Shown here in pieces: positions 47,853 through 57,713 of a DNA stretch of 64,000 nt. The stretch is from assembly GCA_905221605.1 (NCBI GenBank), contig CAJNDS010002657.1, positions 1,061,001-1,125,000 of the forward strand. Reading direction: 5' to 3'. This DNA is from Symbiodinium natans. Its lineage: Eukaryota; Sar; Dinophyceae; Suessiales; Symbiodiniaceae. The notes beneath the pieces were generated by a model, which ran no database searches, was not told the origin of the DNA, and saw only the letters and a list, made by a program, of their open reading frames with translations. The position numbers and the translations under genes were made by a program. Position 1 is the first letter of the stretch. Each line of letters begins with the position of its first letter.

Positions 47853-47958
47853 CTACTATTTGCTTAAGAACCCCAAAAGAATAAAAACTAATCATAATCC
47901 CTATATTACCCTTAATAAGGAATTATACTTTTTGGGGGGGTTCTTAAGCAATTAGTAG
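47853..47958. mobile_element. Hairpin element family C, copy C3
   Basis: CTACTATTTGCTTAAGAACC...CCAAAA and TTTTTGGGGGGTTCTTAAGC...AATTAGTAG form long inverted ends around about 50 AT-rich bases. Confidence 0.8.
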
Positions 47959-48139
47959 TAAGCCATGCTCCATACACCTTTACAAGCATCCCTGCCCGTG
48001 CTTCCGCGCAGGTTGAAAGTCCGCAGCTTAGGGCACAAACCCTAAACCCTTAACCCTAAACCCTAAACCCTATGACCCAAAACCCTAAACCCATACAACC
48101 CGAAGTTATGGCCCGAAGCCCTAACTCAAAAACCATAAC

Positions 48140-48535
48140 ACATACAAGCTGTGCATTGTCGCCAAGGGCACGAACGCTTGTGACCGCGTGTCCTGTTCCA
48201 GAAACGTCAAACATGCCTTGGCAAAAACGCCGATGTTTTGGGCGTAATTTCCCGCCCACCCCTCCCCCCGCCCCCGCAACCCACCCCCCCCCCCCAACCC
48301 AAAAGGCCGAAAACCTTCGGGTCCATAATGGAACGCGTTCGCCTAAACCCTAAACCCTAAACCCTAGACCCCTAAACCCTTAACCCCTAAACCCTAAACC
48401 CTAAACCCTAAACCGCCTACAGCAAGGTCATGCTGCCTTGCGGGGTCCTCACCGACCGCTGCCGGCGGCTGCGCCTCCTCCGCTGCTTGGCAGCGGCGAA
48501 GGCATTGCCCACACTCCTGCGCCTTTGTCCTTGAG
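48140..48535 (+). CDS. Candidate exons, unknown protein
   Basis: 48142-48243 can be read YKLCIVAKGTNACDRVSCSR NVKHALAKTPM (another frame is open too). 48417-48532 reads YSKVMLPCGVLTDRCRRLRL LRCLAAAKALPTLLRLCP then TGA, straight before a long TTTAGGG array. Confidence 0.4.
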
Positions 48536-48665
48536 AGGGTTTAGGGTTTAGGGTTTAGGGTTTAGGGTTTAGGGTTTAGGGTTTAGGGTTTAGGGTTTAG
48601 GGTTTAGGGTTTAGGGTTTAGGGTTTAGGGTTTAGGGTTTAGGGTTTAGGGCTAGGGTTTAGGGC
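48535..48665 (+). repeat. Telomere-type array, G-rich
   Basis: About 17 pure TTTAGGG units followed by degenerate ones. Confidence 0.95.
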
Positions 48666-48724
48666 TGGGGTTTAGGGTTTAGGGCTTGGGTTCAGGAGTT
48701 TTAGGCCTTGGTTTGGGGCTTGGG

Positions 48725-48799
48725 GCTTCAGAGTTGTGGCTCATGCTGTACAGGCTTTCACAGGTTGCATGTGCTGGACATCGCCCCTTGACATGAAGA
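48725..48799 (+). CDS. Candidate exon, unknown protein
   Basis: VAHAVQAFTGCMCWTSPLDM KK, ending AAGAA|GTAAGG, a canonical donor. Followed by MITE A7. Confidence 0.45.
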
Positions 48800-48814
48800 A
48801 GTAAGGGCCCCCGC

Positions 48815-48929
48815 CTCAGGTTTACTTATAACCCGATCATAGCCACACTTGGGTACTCAAGGGGCTCAGACATGGGTTAGAGCTACAGTTATGGGCTATG
48901 GGTGGGTCATAAGTACCCTGAACCTCCAA
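48815..48929. mobile_element. MITE family A, copy A7
   Basis: Core GGGTACTCAAGGGGCTCA and right end AAGTACCCTGAACCTCCAAG match family A. The left end is reduced to CAGGTTTACTTATAACCC. Confidence 0.6.
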
Positions 48930-49042
48930 GCATGTACGTGGCCCTGAAAAGTCAGAGCCTCGCTGGGTTGAAGTTCATGGTAACCTCGAAACTCTACAGG
49001 GAGTGACACCAAAAACAGGACTTCCTTCGCCAAGCAGGGGAT

Positions 49043-49157
49043 TTCCGAAAGTAGTGGTACCCCTTATATGTATACAGAAATGTAAATCCCAAAATGCCAT
49101 ATAACAAATACCATAACCCTTTCAATGGAATCCAAAAAGGGTACCCCTATTTTCGGA
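49043..49157. mobile_element. Hairpin element family B, copy B4
   Basis: TTCCGAAAGTAGTGGTACCC and GGGTACCCCTATTTTCGGA are inverted ends around about 75 bp. A coding-like island begins 10 bp after it. Confidence 0.75.
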
Positions 49158-49168
49158 GACCACCACAT

Positions 49169-49270
49169 CTCAGGACACTCTGGGCGGTGTCAGCACGCAA
49201 CCTGCAGCTACTCTGGATGTCGCTGGTTGTTTTGGTTCTGGCCCCTGTGTCTGAACTGCTTCTTGCAGGG
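49169..49270 (+). CDS. Candidate membrane exon (possibly the start of the MFS gene)
   Basis: LRTLWAVSARNLQLLWMSLV VLVLAPVSELLLAG reads as a transmembrane helix. The first helix of MFS proteins often follows a similar RNLQLLWxS pattern, and the next recognised exon (50709) encodes an MFS-like segment. Membership of that gene is inferred. Confidence 0.4.
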
Positions 49271-50344
49271 TTTAGGGCTTGGATGGGCAGTTAGAAGTAG
49301 GCTTAGGGTTCCAGGGAGGCTTTAAACCCTAAGCCCGAAACCCTAAACCCGAAACCCTACCAGGCCCTACCATGTTCACCCTAGGGGCCTGGGGGTGAGT
49401 TCTGGCCGGCCCCACAGGTTATCTCCCTTGTTGAGGTGCGGAAAAACTTGCTCAGGGTTTAGGGTTCAGGGTTTAGGGTTTTTGCTACCCACGAACCTAC
49501 CATAAAGTATGAAACTTTGCGATGCTCTGCGGTTTCGAGTGCTTTCGTGCTACAGTTGGAGTTTGGGAGGGGGTGGGGCAGGGGTGCGGGGAATAATGGA
49601 AAGCGTCAAACTTTCTCTGTTGTTTATTCTACTTCCATAAAAATAGGCAAAATAGGCATTGCCCAAAATAGGGTAACCACTATATGCACCGAATGTGGCA
49701 AAAAAAAACAGGTACCCTAACTTTGCGACGACCCCCTCCCCCATATAACCCTACAGTCTAGATGCCCTAAACCCTAAACCCTTAATCCTAAATCCTAAAC
49801 CAGCCTTCTATGGCTTGGTGTTTAGGAGTCTCAAGTTAGGCTTCAGAGTGTATGGCTGGGGAGGGACCCAAAGACTTGAACCCTAGATGCGGGCATTTAG
49901 GGTTAGGGGTTCTAGGGGGTTAAGGGTGTTAGGGGTTTAGAGTTTAGTGTTAAGGGGTTTTCAGGTTGCAGGGTTTCGGGGTTTAGGGGACTATGTGAGA
50001 GCCTTTTCCTATGCTTGACCCGTTGTTCAGGTGAACAGTCCGCAGGATCAGGACCGAAGGGTGTAGGGTTTTGGGGTTTAGGGTTTAGGGGCTCGAAGTG
50101 CCCAAAGAGGTCAAGTTTTCAGGGGTCTGAGTTGTAGGGTCCCGGGTCCAGGGTTTAGCCTTGCAGGGTTTTTGGGGTCGTGTACTGGTTCAAGGCTTCA
50201 GGACTTGTTCAGGGATTGAGGGTTTCGGGTGTCACGGATCTCCTGATTTAGGGCTTAGGGGTCTGGTAAACCCCCCCCCCCCCCCGCAGCCCTGATCACT
50301 AAAGCCTAGTAGTTACATGGTCCCTTATGGGCCCTTAAATGGAC

Positions 50345-50530
50345 ATGTTTAGGGTTTAGGGTTTAGGGTTTAGGGTTTAGGGTTTAAGTTTAGGGTTTAG
50401 GGTTTAGGGTTTAGGGTTTAGGGTTTAGGGTTTAGGGTTTAGGGTTTAGGGTTTAGGGTTTAGGGTTTAGGGTTTAGGGTTTAGGGTTTAGGGTTTAGGG
50501 TTTAGGGTTTAGGGTTTAGGGTTTAGGGCA
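50345..50530 (+). repeat. Long telomere-type array, G-rich
   Basis: About 26 TTTAGGG units, only one shortened (TTTAAGTTTAGGG near 50385). If the island at 49169 belongs to the MFS gene, this is intronic. Confidence 0.95.
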
Positions 50531-50708
50531 TCCATAAATTTCCGAAAGGCCCCGTAAAGCCCCTAAACCCCAAACTCTCTATAAGCCTATCTAGGTGCTA
50601 CAAGCCTGCCCTAAACCCCGTAGGCCCCTAAAGCCCTCACTAAGACCCCTTCGAGCCTTTAAACCCTAAACCCTAAACCCGAAACCCTAAACTCCTCAGC
50701 CCCTGTAG

Positions 50709-52784
50709 GTACTTCAAGTCTTCCTGGTCGACAACACAGCACCCTTGGAGCGGACGCGAACCCTGAGTCGCAAGGTGCGAGGACTCTACTCTGAAGGGTT
50801 AGGGTTCAGGGTTTTTTGGTTTTGGGGTTTAGGGCTTTGGCTTTAGGATTTGGGCTCTAGGGTTTAGGGTTTAGGGCTTTTTGCGGGGTTCACGCGCTGC
50901 CCAGGCTTGCAGATCAACTGCAAACTGTGCAAGATTTAGGATTGCAGGATTTCAAACCGAAAATCGGGAAGGAGATGGTGACTTGGTTGGGAACGGCCGT
51001 TGGGCCCTTGGTAGCCCTGACCCTGGTGACGGCGGTGAGCGAACGTGGCGCATGGACTCTCAGCCTGGTGGAGACGGTGGTGTGCGTGGGCCTCATCGGC
51101 TCCGTGCCTAGGAATCAGAGTCGGCCTCAAATTATTTCCCTTTTTTCAGGGTCTAGGTTCCCTTATACGCCTCTTTAATCCCAAAAACGGGTGCCCTTTT
51201 TCATTCCCAGTTTTTTCCTGGGTCGAGGTGCTGGTGGAGCCTGTCGTCTTCTTCCTGCGCAACCCCAGCTCCGACGTGGCGGATCCGTCCTCTGCAGTGT
51301 CCGATGCCTCGGCCCTGCCCCAGTGGGCGCAGGGGACGGCCTGCGGCGTACCTTGAAGTCTTGACCACATGAACCCTAAAAGGGTTTATGGTCCATGTGC
51401 CTTGCTTATATAGGGATGATAGTAGTAGTTATGGGGTATAGGACCCCAATTTTCGGGCCAGGGTTCATTTGGTCCCAAGGTACAGAGAAGGTGGCTGATT
51501 CCGATCTGGACGGACATCATGTGGGCCCTGACCCAAGTTGCCGCCTCCATGAGTCTGAGATACATCCCCCTCTTCTTCCGCAAGGACTTCGGTCTTAGCC
51601 CTTCCTGGCTGATGGTGCTGCGCTTTGTTGAGAACGTCTCCCTGGCGGCCCTCAACTTCGCCACGCCAAAGATTCTTGCTGTTGGTTAGGGAATGAGGGA
51701 ATGAGGTACCCTATCTCATCCCTCAAAGGGTATATATAGGGGGATATAGGTACCCTTATATATCCTTATATAATCCCTTAAAGGGTATACAGAGGGGGAT
51801 ATAGTGTACCTCATTCCTCATTCCCTACTAGCCAACAGTAAGGATTGCGGCAAAGCTAGGCCGTGCTTGGGCAGCCGTGCTCTTCATTGCATCTGGCGGC
51901 ATTCTGATCCTTGGGGAGCAAAAGAAGGCTTATGGTCCATGTTACCTGAATAATTGTGGATTTTAGTAGTATGGGTTTAGGGTTTAGGGTTTAGGGTTTA
52001 GGGTTTAGGGTTTAGGGTTTAGGGTTTAGGGTTTATGACCCCAAATTTAGGGTTCATTTGGCGCCCCCAGGATGATTGGTGTGGCATGTGCGCAGCAAGT
52101 TTATTTGGCCGCCGCGCTCTTCGTCTTGCGCACCACCATGAGCCGAGCCAACGTCCCGTGCGTGCAGTCCATCATCTTCGAATCCGTCTTGCCCAAACAT
52201 CGCGGCCGTTGGACGGTCTCTTGCCTGTTTTTTTTGTTTTTTTTCTGTGTGTGTGTGTGTGTGTGTTTGTTGTTTTTTGCTGTCTCTTGCATACCGTTTC
52301 CCAAAATTTTTCAGATTACGCCGCATGGCGATTTGGTGGTTTTTCGAAAGTAGGGGTACCTTACTGGGGTCCTTAGGTATAAGGGAACCCTACTATTTGG
52401 GGGTCTATTTTAGGGATCCCCTGTCTTTGTAAACCCGCATTTGTCCTGAATCGCTAGCCAAACCCTCAGGTGGGAAGGTATCTCTACACCCGAAACCCTA
52501 AATTGGCTGGTTGGTTGGTTGGTTGGTAGGCCGGTTCGCAGCAGTAGCTGCAACCATACAACCGCTTCCCTGTCCGTATCTCAGGGAGGCTCCGCAAACG
52601 TCCTTGCCACCCTCCACGAACCCTAAACTTCAAACTAACCCTAAACCCTAAACCCTAAACCCTAAACTCTCAGGCGATCACGTCCTTCAAGTCGGCGACG
52701 AACGGGGCGGGAGCCTGGGTCGGTGGCCTCCTTGCAGATCGCACTGGCGACTATCGGGCGAGCTTCCTGCTGAGCCTTGCCGGA
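50709..52784 (+). CDS. MFS-type transporter, seven exons, partial
   Basis: Exons read by eye: 50709-50774 (VFLVDNTAPLERTRTLSRK), 50886-about 51097 (KPKIGKEMVTWLGTAVGPLV), 51211-51347 (FSWVEVLVEPVVFFLRNPSS), 51486-51680 (TDIMWALTQVAASMSLRYIP), 51832-51917 (RIAAKLGRAWAAVLFIASGG), 52071-52215 (VYLAAALFVLRTTMSRANVP), 52674-about 52784 (AWVGGLLADRTGDYRASFLL). The last four junctions keep frame (phases 0, 0, 2, 0). Hydrophobic helices, the RTT...N.P helix, VLPKHRGRW and the GGLLADRTGDYR loop match MFS proteins common in dinoflagellates. It would sit in a membrane and move an unknown small solute. One donor is GC (51918), possibly another at 51098. The 3' end is not found. Confidence 0.7.
51348..51485 (+). 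mobile_element. Hairpin element E1 forming a whole intron
   Basis: Inverted ends GTACCTTG (51348-51355) and CAAGGTAC (51476-51483), continued inward by GACCACATGAACCCT / AGGGTTCATTTGGTC. The intron starts with the element's first GT and ends two bases after it (ACAG). Splicing keeps phase 0. Confidence 0.75.
51681..51831 (+). mobile_element. Hairpin element F forming a whole intron
   Basis: GTTGGTTAGGGAATGAGGGA (left) is inverted at the right end (TCATTCCTCATTCCCTAC then TAGCCAAC). The interior has two copies of AAAGGGTATA. Removing GT...AG (151 bp) joins MFS exons in phase 0. The inverted ends extend 5-6 bases into the downstream exon (CCAACA). Confidence 0.75.
51918..52070 (+). mobile_element. 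Hairpin element E2 split by a telomeric array, forming an intron
   Basis: It shares TTATGGTCCATGT, TAGTAGT, ATGACCCCAA and GGTTCATTTGG with E1, but nine TTTAGGG units (51976-52034) stand in the middle. The intron uses a GC donor (GA|GCAAAAG) and ends CCCCCAG. Confidence 0.65.
52341..52432. mobile_element. Hairpin element family B, copy B6, inside an MFS intron
   Basis: TTTTCGAAAGTAGGGGTACC at the left; GGGGATCCC-type inverted sequence with CTTTGTAAACCC at the right. It lies within the 458-bp intron between exons 52071 and 52674. Confidence 0.6.
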
Positions 52785-52789
52785 GTTTA

Positions 52790-53480
52790 GGGTTTAGGGT
52801 TTGGGGTTTGGGGTTTGGGGTTTGGGGTTTCGGGACCCTCTTTACCTACAGCTTTATGGGTTATACGTACTAATTCAGACAGGGTTCAGGTCCTGGGAAA
52901 GTTTCGAGGAAAGTTTCGAGGAGTTTCGAAGAAAGTGTCGAGGAAAGTTTGCTGTTTTCACTGTTAAATAATTTCAAGTGGCAAGGGCTTGAGGGTTCAG
53001 GGGTATGAGGGCTTAGGGTTTTAAGATTTTGAGACTCTGGTATAGGGTCAAGGGCGGGTAGGAAACCTTCGTATAGCCGATTTGGGGTACCATCAGGCCC
53101 GTCAGTCCAATGTCCCTAAACCCTAAACCCTAAACCCTAAACCCTAAACCCTAAACCCTAAACCCTAAACCCTAAACTCGAAGTGTGGCCTTCTTCTTCC
53201 AAGTTCGTGACTTGTAGGCTCATGGGGGCAACTTCGGGCTTTCCAACTTCTTGAGGGTGCTAAGGGGTTTGGGGGGGTTTAGGGTTTAGGGTTTAGGGTT
53301 TAGGGTTTAGGGTTTAGGGTTTAGGGTTTAGGGTTTAGGGTTTAGGGTTTAGGGTTTAGGGTTTAGGGTTTAGGGAGCTTTTTGCAGCCCCTTGTAGTAG
53401 CCCTCAACCCTGGGTTAGGAGTTTAGGTTTAGGATTTAGGTTTAAGTAGGGTTTAAGGGAGTTTGGGCCCCCTAAGCCCT
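52790..53480. other. Telomere-type arrays, no supported exon
   Basis: Five consecutive TTTGGGG units (52799-52831), GTTTCGAGGAAA repeats (52898-52955), a C-rich array (53110-53175) and a pure G-rich array (53275-53372). The remaining exons of the MFS gene may be hidden here. Confidence 0.6.
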
Positions 53481-53484
53481 TACC

Positions 53485-53600
53485 TTGCGTTGCGTGACGG
53501 TGGAGGACTGGAGCAGTGCACATTGCAAGCTCTGTGATCTTCGTCCCCGTGGCTTGCATGGTGCCCACCTAACAGCTGCAGGGTTGCAGGAGATGGAACC
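53485..53600 (+). CDS. Candidate exon, unknown protein
   Basis: LRCVTVEDWSSAHCKLCDLR PRGLHGAHLTAAGLQEM. The CKLC and nearby His suggest a possible metal site. Followed directly by a C-rich array (53600-53710). Confidence 0.4.
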
Positions 53601-54009
53601 CTAAACCCCAAACCAACCCCTAACCCCAAGCCCTAAACCCTAAACCCCTAAACCCTAAACCCTAAACCCTAAACCCTAAACCCCAAACCCTAAACCCTAA
53701 ACCCTAAACCCTCGGCAGCCTACGGGTTCACAGGTATGTCTGGCACCCTACGGGTTTAGGCAACCCTAAAGCCCAAACCCTAAACCCTAAAACTCTAAAC
53801 CCTAAACCCTAAACCCTAAACCCTGAGGGTCGTCGTCCCCAAAGCCGCTTCGAGTTTGGGGTTGGTCTCTGGTGTGAAGAGATCGACATTTCAGGTTCAG
53901 ATCCAGGGCTTAGGGTGTAGGGTTTGGGGCTTAGGGTTTAGGGTTCAGGGTTTAGGGTTTAGGGTTTAGGGCTTAGGGTTTAGGGTTTAGGGTTTAGGGT
54001 TTAGGGGGT

Positions 54010-54425
54010 TCCTTGTGTGCAGTCCCCTCCTTGCTTGCCTCGCGGGCGCCAGAGCAAGAAAAATCTTGGCCGCGTGCTTCCAGCCTTGCAGCCTCCCTAA
54101 ACCCTAACCCGAAACCCCTAAACCCTAAACCCTAAACCCTAAACCCTAAAAGGGGTCCTTCCACCCCGTAGGCCCCTGCACCCTGTAACCCGAATCCCCA
54201 AAACCTGCCAGCAATGAGAGATTGTAGGGTTTCAAGGATCTTGCTAGGACTCTCAGATGTTTTGCCCTTAAACTTGGGATGTTCCCCCTTATACTTACAG
54301 TCCTTACTAGGAATTATTCCCAACCTTAAACCGAAAAAAAAAAAAAAAAACACTTCAGAAAAGCTTACCCCCCGTTATAATCCCCATTATAAGGGCTGTT
54401 AGTATGAGGAGGAACATCGAAAACC
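54010..54425 (+). CDS. Candidate exon and hairpin element D1
   Basis: 54015-54095 after GTGTGCAG reads SPPCLPRGRQSKKNLGRVLP. A C-rich array follows, then hairpin D1 (54277-54418). Confidence 0.3.
54277..54418. mobile_element. Hairpin element family D, copy D1 (type copy)
   Basis: GGATGTTCCCCCTTATACTT and AGTATGAGGAGGAACATC are inverted ends. Inside, ACAGTCCTTACTAGGAATTAT is mirrored by ATAATCCCCATTATAAGGGCTGT. A run of 18 A is in the middle. Confidence 0.7.
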
Positions 54426-54604
54426 TCAAACCGCAAAACCCTTCAGAAAAGCTCACTACTCCCGGGTTGCTGCTCGGACGTTGGCTTGAGCGTTGTTTGC
54501 AAGACCCCAATCTTCCAAAGCCTTCCTATACACTCAGCCCTAAACCCGAAGAATTGCTTTATCGACGACTACGACCTGCATCTTATGCTCTGGTTTTTAA
54601 AGCT

Positions 54605-54680
54605 ACTTTGTTTAGGGTTTAGGGTTTAGGGTTTAGGGTTTAGGGTTTAGGGTTTAGGGTTTAGGGTTTAGGGTTTAGGG
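54605..54680 (+). repeat. Telomere-type array with near-repeat flanks
   Basis: Ten TTTAGGG units; TACTTTGT stands before and TATTTTGT after the array, a possible 8-bp target duplication with one mismatch. Confidence 0.75.
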
Positions 54681-54689
54681 GGTTATTTT

Positions 54690-54960
54690 GTAATGGAGCC
54701 GAAGAGAGGGAGCTTCAGATTTCCATGCCATGTCTCAGATGAAAAGGTCTGGGGCTGAGGGTGTAGTGTCCCACTGAAGCTTGCGCAACGTTGGCGCACC
54801 AAGCTGTTTTTTGATTGAAAGCTTAGGGTTGCGGCTGGAACCTTGGACCCTCAGCCCGAAAACCGAAACCCTAAACCCAAAAACTCTAAACGCCAAGGCC
54901 CGTCGTGCCGTCGGCGAGGGGCTTCTGGACATGGAGGTCGCCCGCCCCCGTTCACCCTTT
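54690..54960 (+). CDS. Candidate exon islands, unknown protein
   Basis: 54703-54756 reads REGASDFHAMSQMKRSGAEG. 54895-54955 reads ARRAVGEGLLDMEVARPRSP. Degenerate heptamers separate them. Confidence 0.3.
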
Positions 54961-56030
54961 AAACCCCAAACCCTGAACTCAAACCCCTGAAGTACCGCAG
55001 ACCCAAACTTTCAGCCCTGAATTCTTCCAGCCCTACATCATCCCCGCCCCCTTCTGCCCCTCCCAACACGAGCGGGCCGAATCCCTACAGCACTTAACGC
55101 CCTAAAGCCCCACGCCCTGTTTCTTGAAGAACTTGGGCGCAATTTGTTGCCCTTAATCCCCTATATTTAGGGTTTAGGGTGCATATAGGGTTTAGGGTAT
55201 CCGCATAAAGCCAGAAACGTTTGATTTCGTAGGGCCCCCAAACCCTGCCCCAGTAAACCCTAGACCCTAAAGCAGCGGCAGCGCATGCAGCTCAAGACAA
55301 GCTCGAGGTCATACCCCTCACGGCTTGCTAATTTAGCCACCTTAAACTCAAACCCCGAACCCCAAACCCTCAAACCCTCAAACCCTCAACCCTCAACCCC
55401 CAAACCCCAAACCCCAAACCCTAAACCCTAAACCCTAAACCCTAAACCCTAAACCCTATTCGAAGAGCATCGAGAGGTGCCTCCCTCGGCGCGGCGCTGT
55501 GACGGCTTGGCTCGACGCTGGGTCAGGCGGCTAAGTCTTGGTGTTGGGTTTAGGGTTTAGGGTTTAGGGCTTGGGGTTTAGGGTTAGGGATTAGGGTTTG
55601 GGGTTTGGGGTTTGGGTTTTGGGGTCTAGGGTATTTGCTCAAGAACCCCCTCCCCCCCCCCAAAAAAAAAATATATATAGAAAATGACATATTCTTTAAA
55701 GGGCAAATTACCCGGGAAATTCAATAATTATCTGGCGTTTTCTTTGTGGTTCTTTACTGTAACTCTTGATCCTTAGCCTTTTTGGGTTTCTTGGGTTTTT
55801 TCATATGGCAGCTAAGAATTTAATTTATAGCTACCCTCCTGAGTGCAGCCAAGTTTCTTTGGGAGTACTTCAGCAAAAGTAGTGCACATACCCCAAAGGC
55901 GAGAGGGTATCCCCCTTTTTTGGGAGATCCCCGTCGATTCTTGCTGAAGTACTGGGGCAGGAGGCTACCCCCCCTTAGCACATATTACAACCGACTATTT
56001 GGCAGACCCGAAACTCTGAACCCTAAACCC
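54960..56030. other. Degenerate repeats with two short exon-like islands
   Basis: 55265-55328 reads QRQRMQLKTSSRSYPSRLAN. 55459-55543 reads FEEHREVPPSARRCDGLARR WVRRLSLG. The block 55630-55990 holds C and A runs and two TTGCTGAAGTACT-like inverted segments (55870, 55938) without a frame. Confidence 0.4.
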
Positions 56031-56035
56031 TATCC

Positions 56036-56115
56036 ATAAAGTCAAAGTTGCGCAACGCCCACGACCAAAATCTCCGCACCACCCAGGGCTCAAGGCACGA
56101 GCGAAGGAAGCACGT
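56036..56115 (+). CDS. Candidate exon, basic
   Basis: KSKLRNAHDQNLRTTQGSRH ERRKHV, between degenerate units and a TTTAGGG array (56140-56205). Unknown function. Confidence 0.4.
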
Positions 56116-56269
56116 ATAGGTAGACTTCAGACTTTGCGTTTAGGGTTTAGGGTTTAGGGTTTAGGGTTTAGGGTTTAGAGTTTAGGGATTAGGGTTTAGG
56201 GTTTACGTCTGTTACCTGAAGAGCGTCGGGGTTTTCAACTGCTTCCTTGGGCCTTGGGATCATGGCTCC

Positions 56270-56345
56270 GGCCCAGTCACGCTTCGAAGCTCTTAGCTTC
56301 CTCGCGCTGCCCCAGAAGCCTTGGAACGAGGCAAGGGTTGTTCAG
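56270..56345 (+). CDS. Candidate first exon
   Basis: ATG at 56273 opens MAPAQSRFEALSFLALPQKP WNEAR to GCAAG|GGTTGT. It could be the translation start of a gene that continues through the next four entries, all on the plus strand. Confidence 0.45.
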
Positions 56346-56405
56346 GGTTTAGGGTTTAGGGTTTAGGGTTTAGGGTTTAAATCCCTAATCCCTAAACCCT
56401 AAGCC

Positions 56406-56520
56406 CTACACTTCTCGAGGTGCTGGTCGAAACTGTGCCACCTCCGCCAAGTGACGAGGTCTTCGAAGAGGTCCAACAGCGGCGCAGTAATGGTTGTGAG
56501 AGTCTGGGCTCCTTGGTCTA
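56406..56520 (+). CDS. Candidate exon, unknown protein
   Basis: TLLEVLVETVPPPPSDEVFE EVQQRRSNGCESLGSLV. Acidic, with four consecutive prolines. Follows a mixed-orientation telomeric array. Confidence 0.45.
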
Positions 56521-56927
56521 AGGGTAGCCCTGTCCAAGGGCCCCTTAGTATGGGTGTAGGGTTTAGGGTTTAGGGTTTAGGGTTTAGGGTTTGGGGTTTG
56601 GCGTTTGGGGCTTGGGATTTAGGGGTAGTTTCATGGGCCCTTCATAAGGTGCCTTACCTCCAAGGAAGGGTTCTGATGTATGGGCTCTGAATTTGGATAG
56701 GGTACAGAAGGGGTACCCTTTCAAGGGCCCATACGAAGGGACCGTGGAATTAACTACCCATAGAGCCGGGGAGCAAATGAGAAAATTGAGGGTCATCTAC
56801 CCTATACTACCTATATCCCCCTTGGGAATTATTTTTTGTTTATGTAAAACCCAAGAGGATATTTAAAAAATATTATTTCTTTTCCCTATCAAGGCATACG
56901 GATCACAAGATCAAATTGGGGGGGGTG

Positions 56928-56937
<10 letters not shown>

Positions 56938-57008
<71 letters not shown>

Positions 57009-57030
57009 GACGACGACGACGACGACCACA

Positions 57031-57092
<62 letters not shown>

Positions 57093-57169
57093 TACTACTA
57101 CTACTACTACTACTACTACGACGACTACGACTACGACTACGACTACGACTACTACTACTACTACTACTG

Positions 57170-57266
<97 letters not shown>
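56938..57266 (+). repeat. 329-bp TAC/GAC trinucleotide array
   Basis: Blocks of TAC (56938-57007), GAC (57008-57090, with one ACAACG break), TAC, four GACTAC dimers, then TAC to 57266. It ends in GGGGCTCATTTGGTCCCAAG, the right end of element family E. It lies between exon islands, so it is probably intronic. The Tyr/Asp and Ser/Arg frames are artefacts. Confidence 0.95.
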
Positions 57267-57287
57267 GGGGGCTCATTTGGTCCCAAG

Positions 57288-57382
57288 GAACGCCATCGTT
57301 GGAGACGCGGCCATCGTTGGAGACGCGGCAGTCCTTTTTCTCGGAGAACTTGCCGGACAAGAGCTTGGCATTCAAGGCTCAA
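57288..57382 (+). CDS. Candidate exon, unknown protein
   Basis: TPSLETRPSLETRQSFFSEN LPDKSLAFKAQ. A 15-bp tandem repeat (CATCGTTGGAGACGC twice) encodes the duplicated PSLET. Begins right after the end of an E-type element. Confidence 0.5.
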
Positions 57383-57480
57383 GGGTTTAGGCTTTAGGGT
57401 TTAGGGTTTAGGGTTCCCCTACTACCCTCCTCTATACTACCCCCCTCCCCCTGGATTCCCCCTGAAATAGCCTTAATTAG

Positions 57481-57630
57481 GCTTGATGAACCCATGGAAG
57501 GCACCACACCCTCCGAATCGCATTCTGCACAACCGCCACGCAGCCCGCATCGAAAACATGCTCCAGGAGTCCGACATCACACCCCCCTCCCCTCTTAGCT
57601 GCCGAAATTCGTGGTCGCATTTTAAAGCCC
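57481..57630 (+). CDS. Candidate exon, unknown protein
   Basis: MNPWKAPHPPNRILHNRHAA RIENMLQESDITPPSPLSCR NSWSHFK. Open from 57481 to the following degenerate repeats. A minus frame is also open but less protein-like. Confidence 0.45.
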
Positions 57631-57713
57631 TAGCCCTAAACCCTAAACTCTCAACCCCAAACGCTAAACTCTCAACCCCCAAACCCTAAACTCAACCCCA
57701 AACCCTAAACTCA

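Noticed and set aside
49550-49744. Minus-strand 64-codon frame opposite 49517-49720
   Set aside because: Both strands are open for about 65 codons with no recognisable composition or borders; neither is supported.
56911-57404. Long Tyr/Asp (plus) and Ser/Arg (minus) proteins
   Set aside because: They translate the TAC/GAC array; only the 57288-57382 part on the plus strand looks like real exon.
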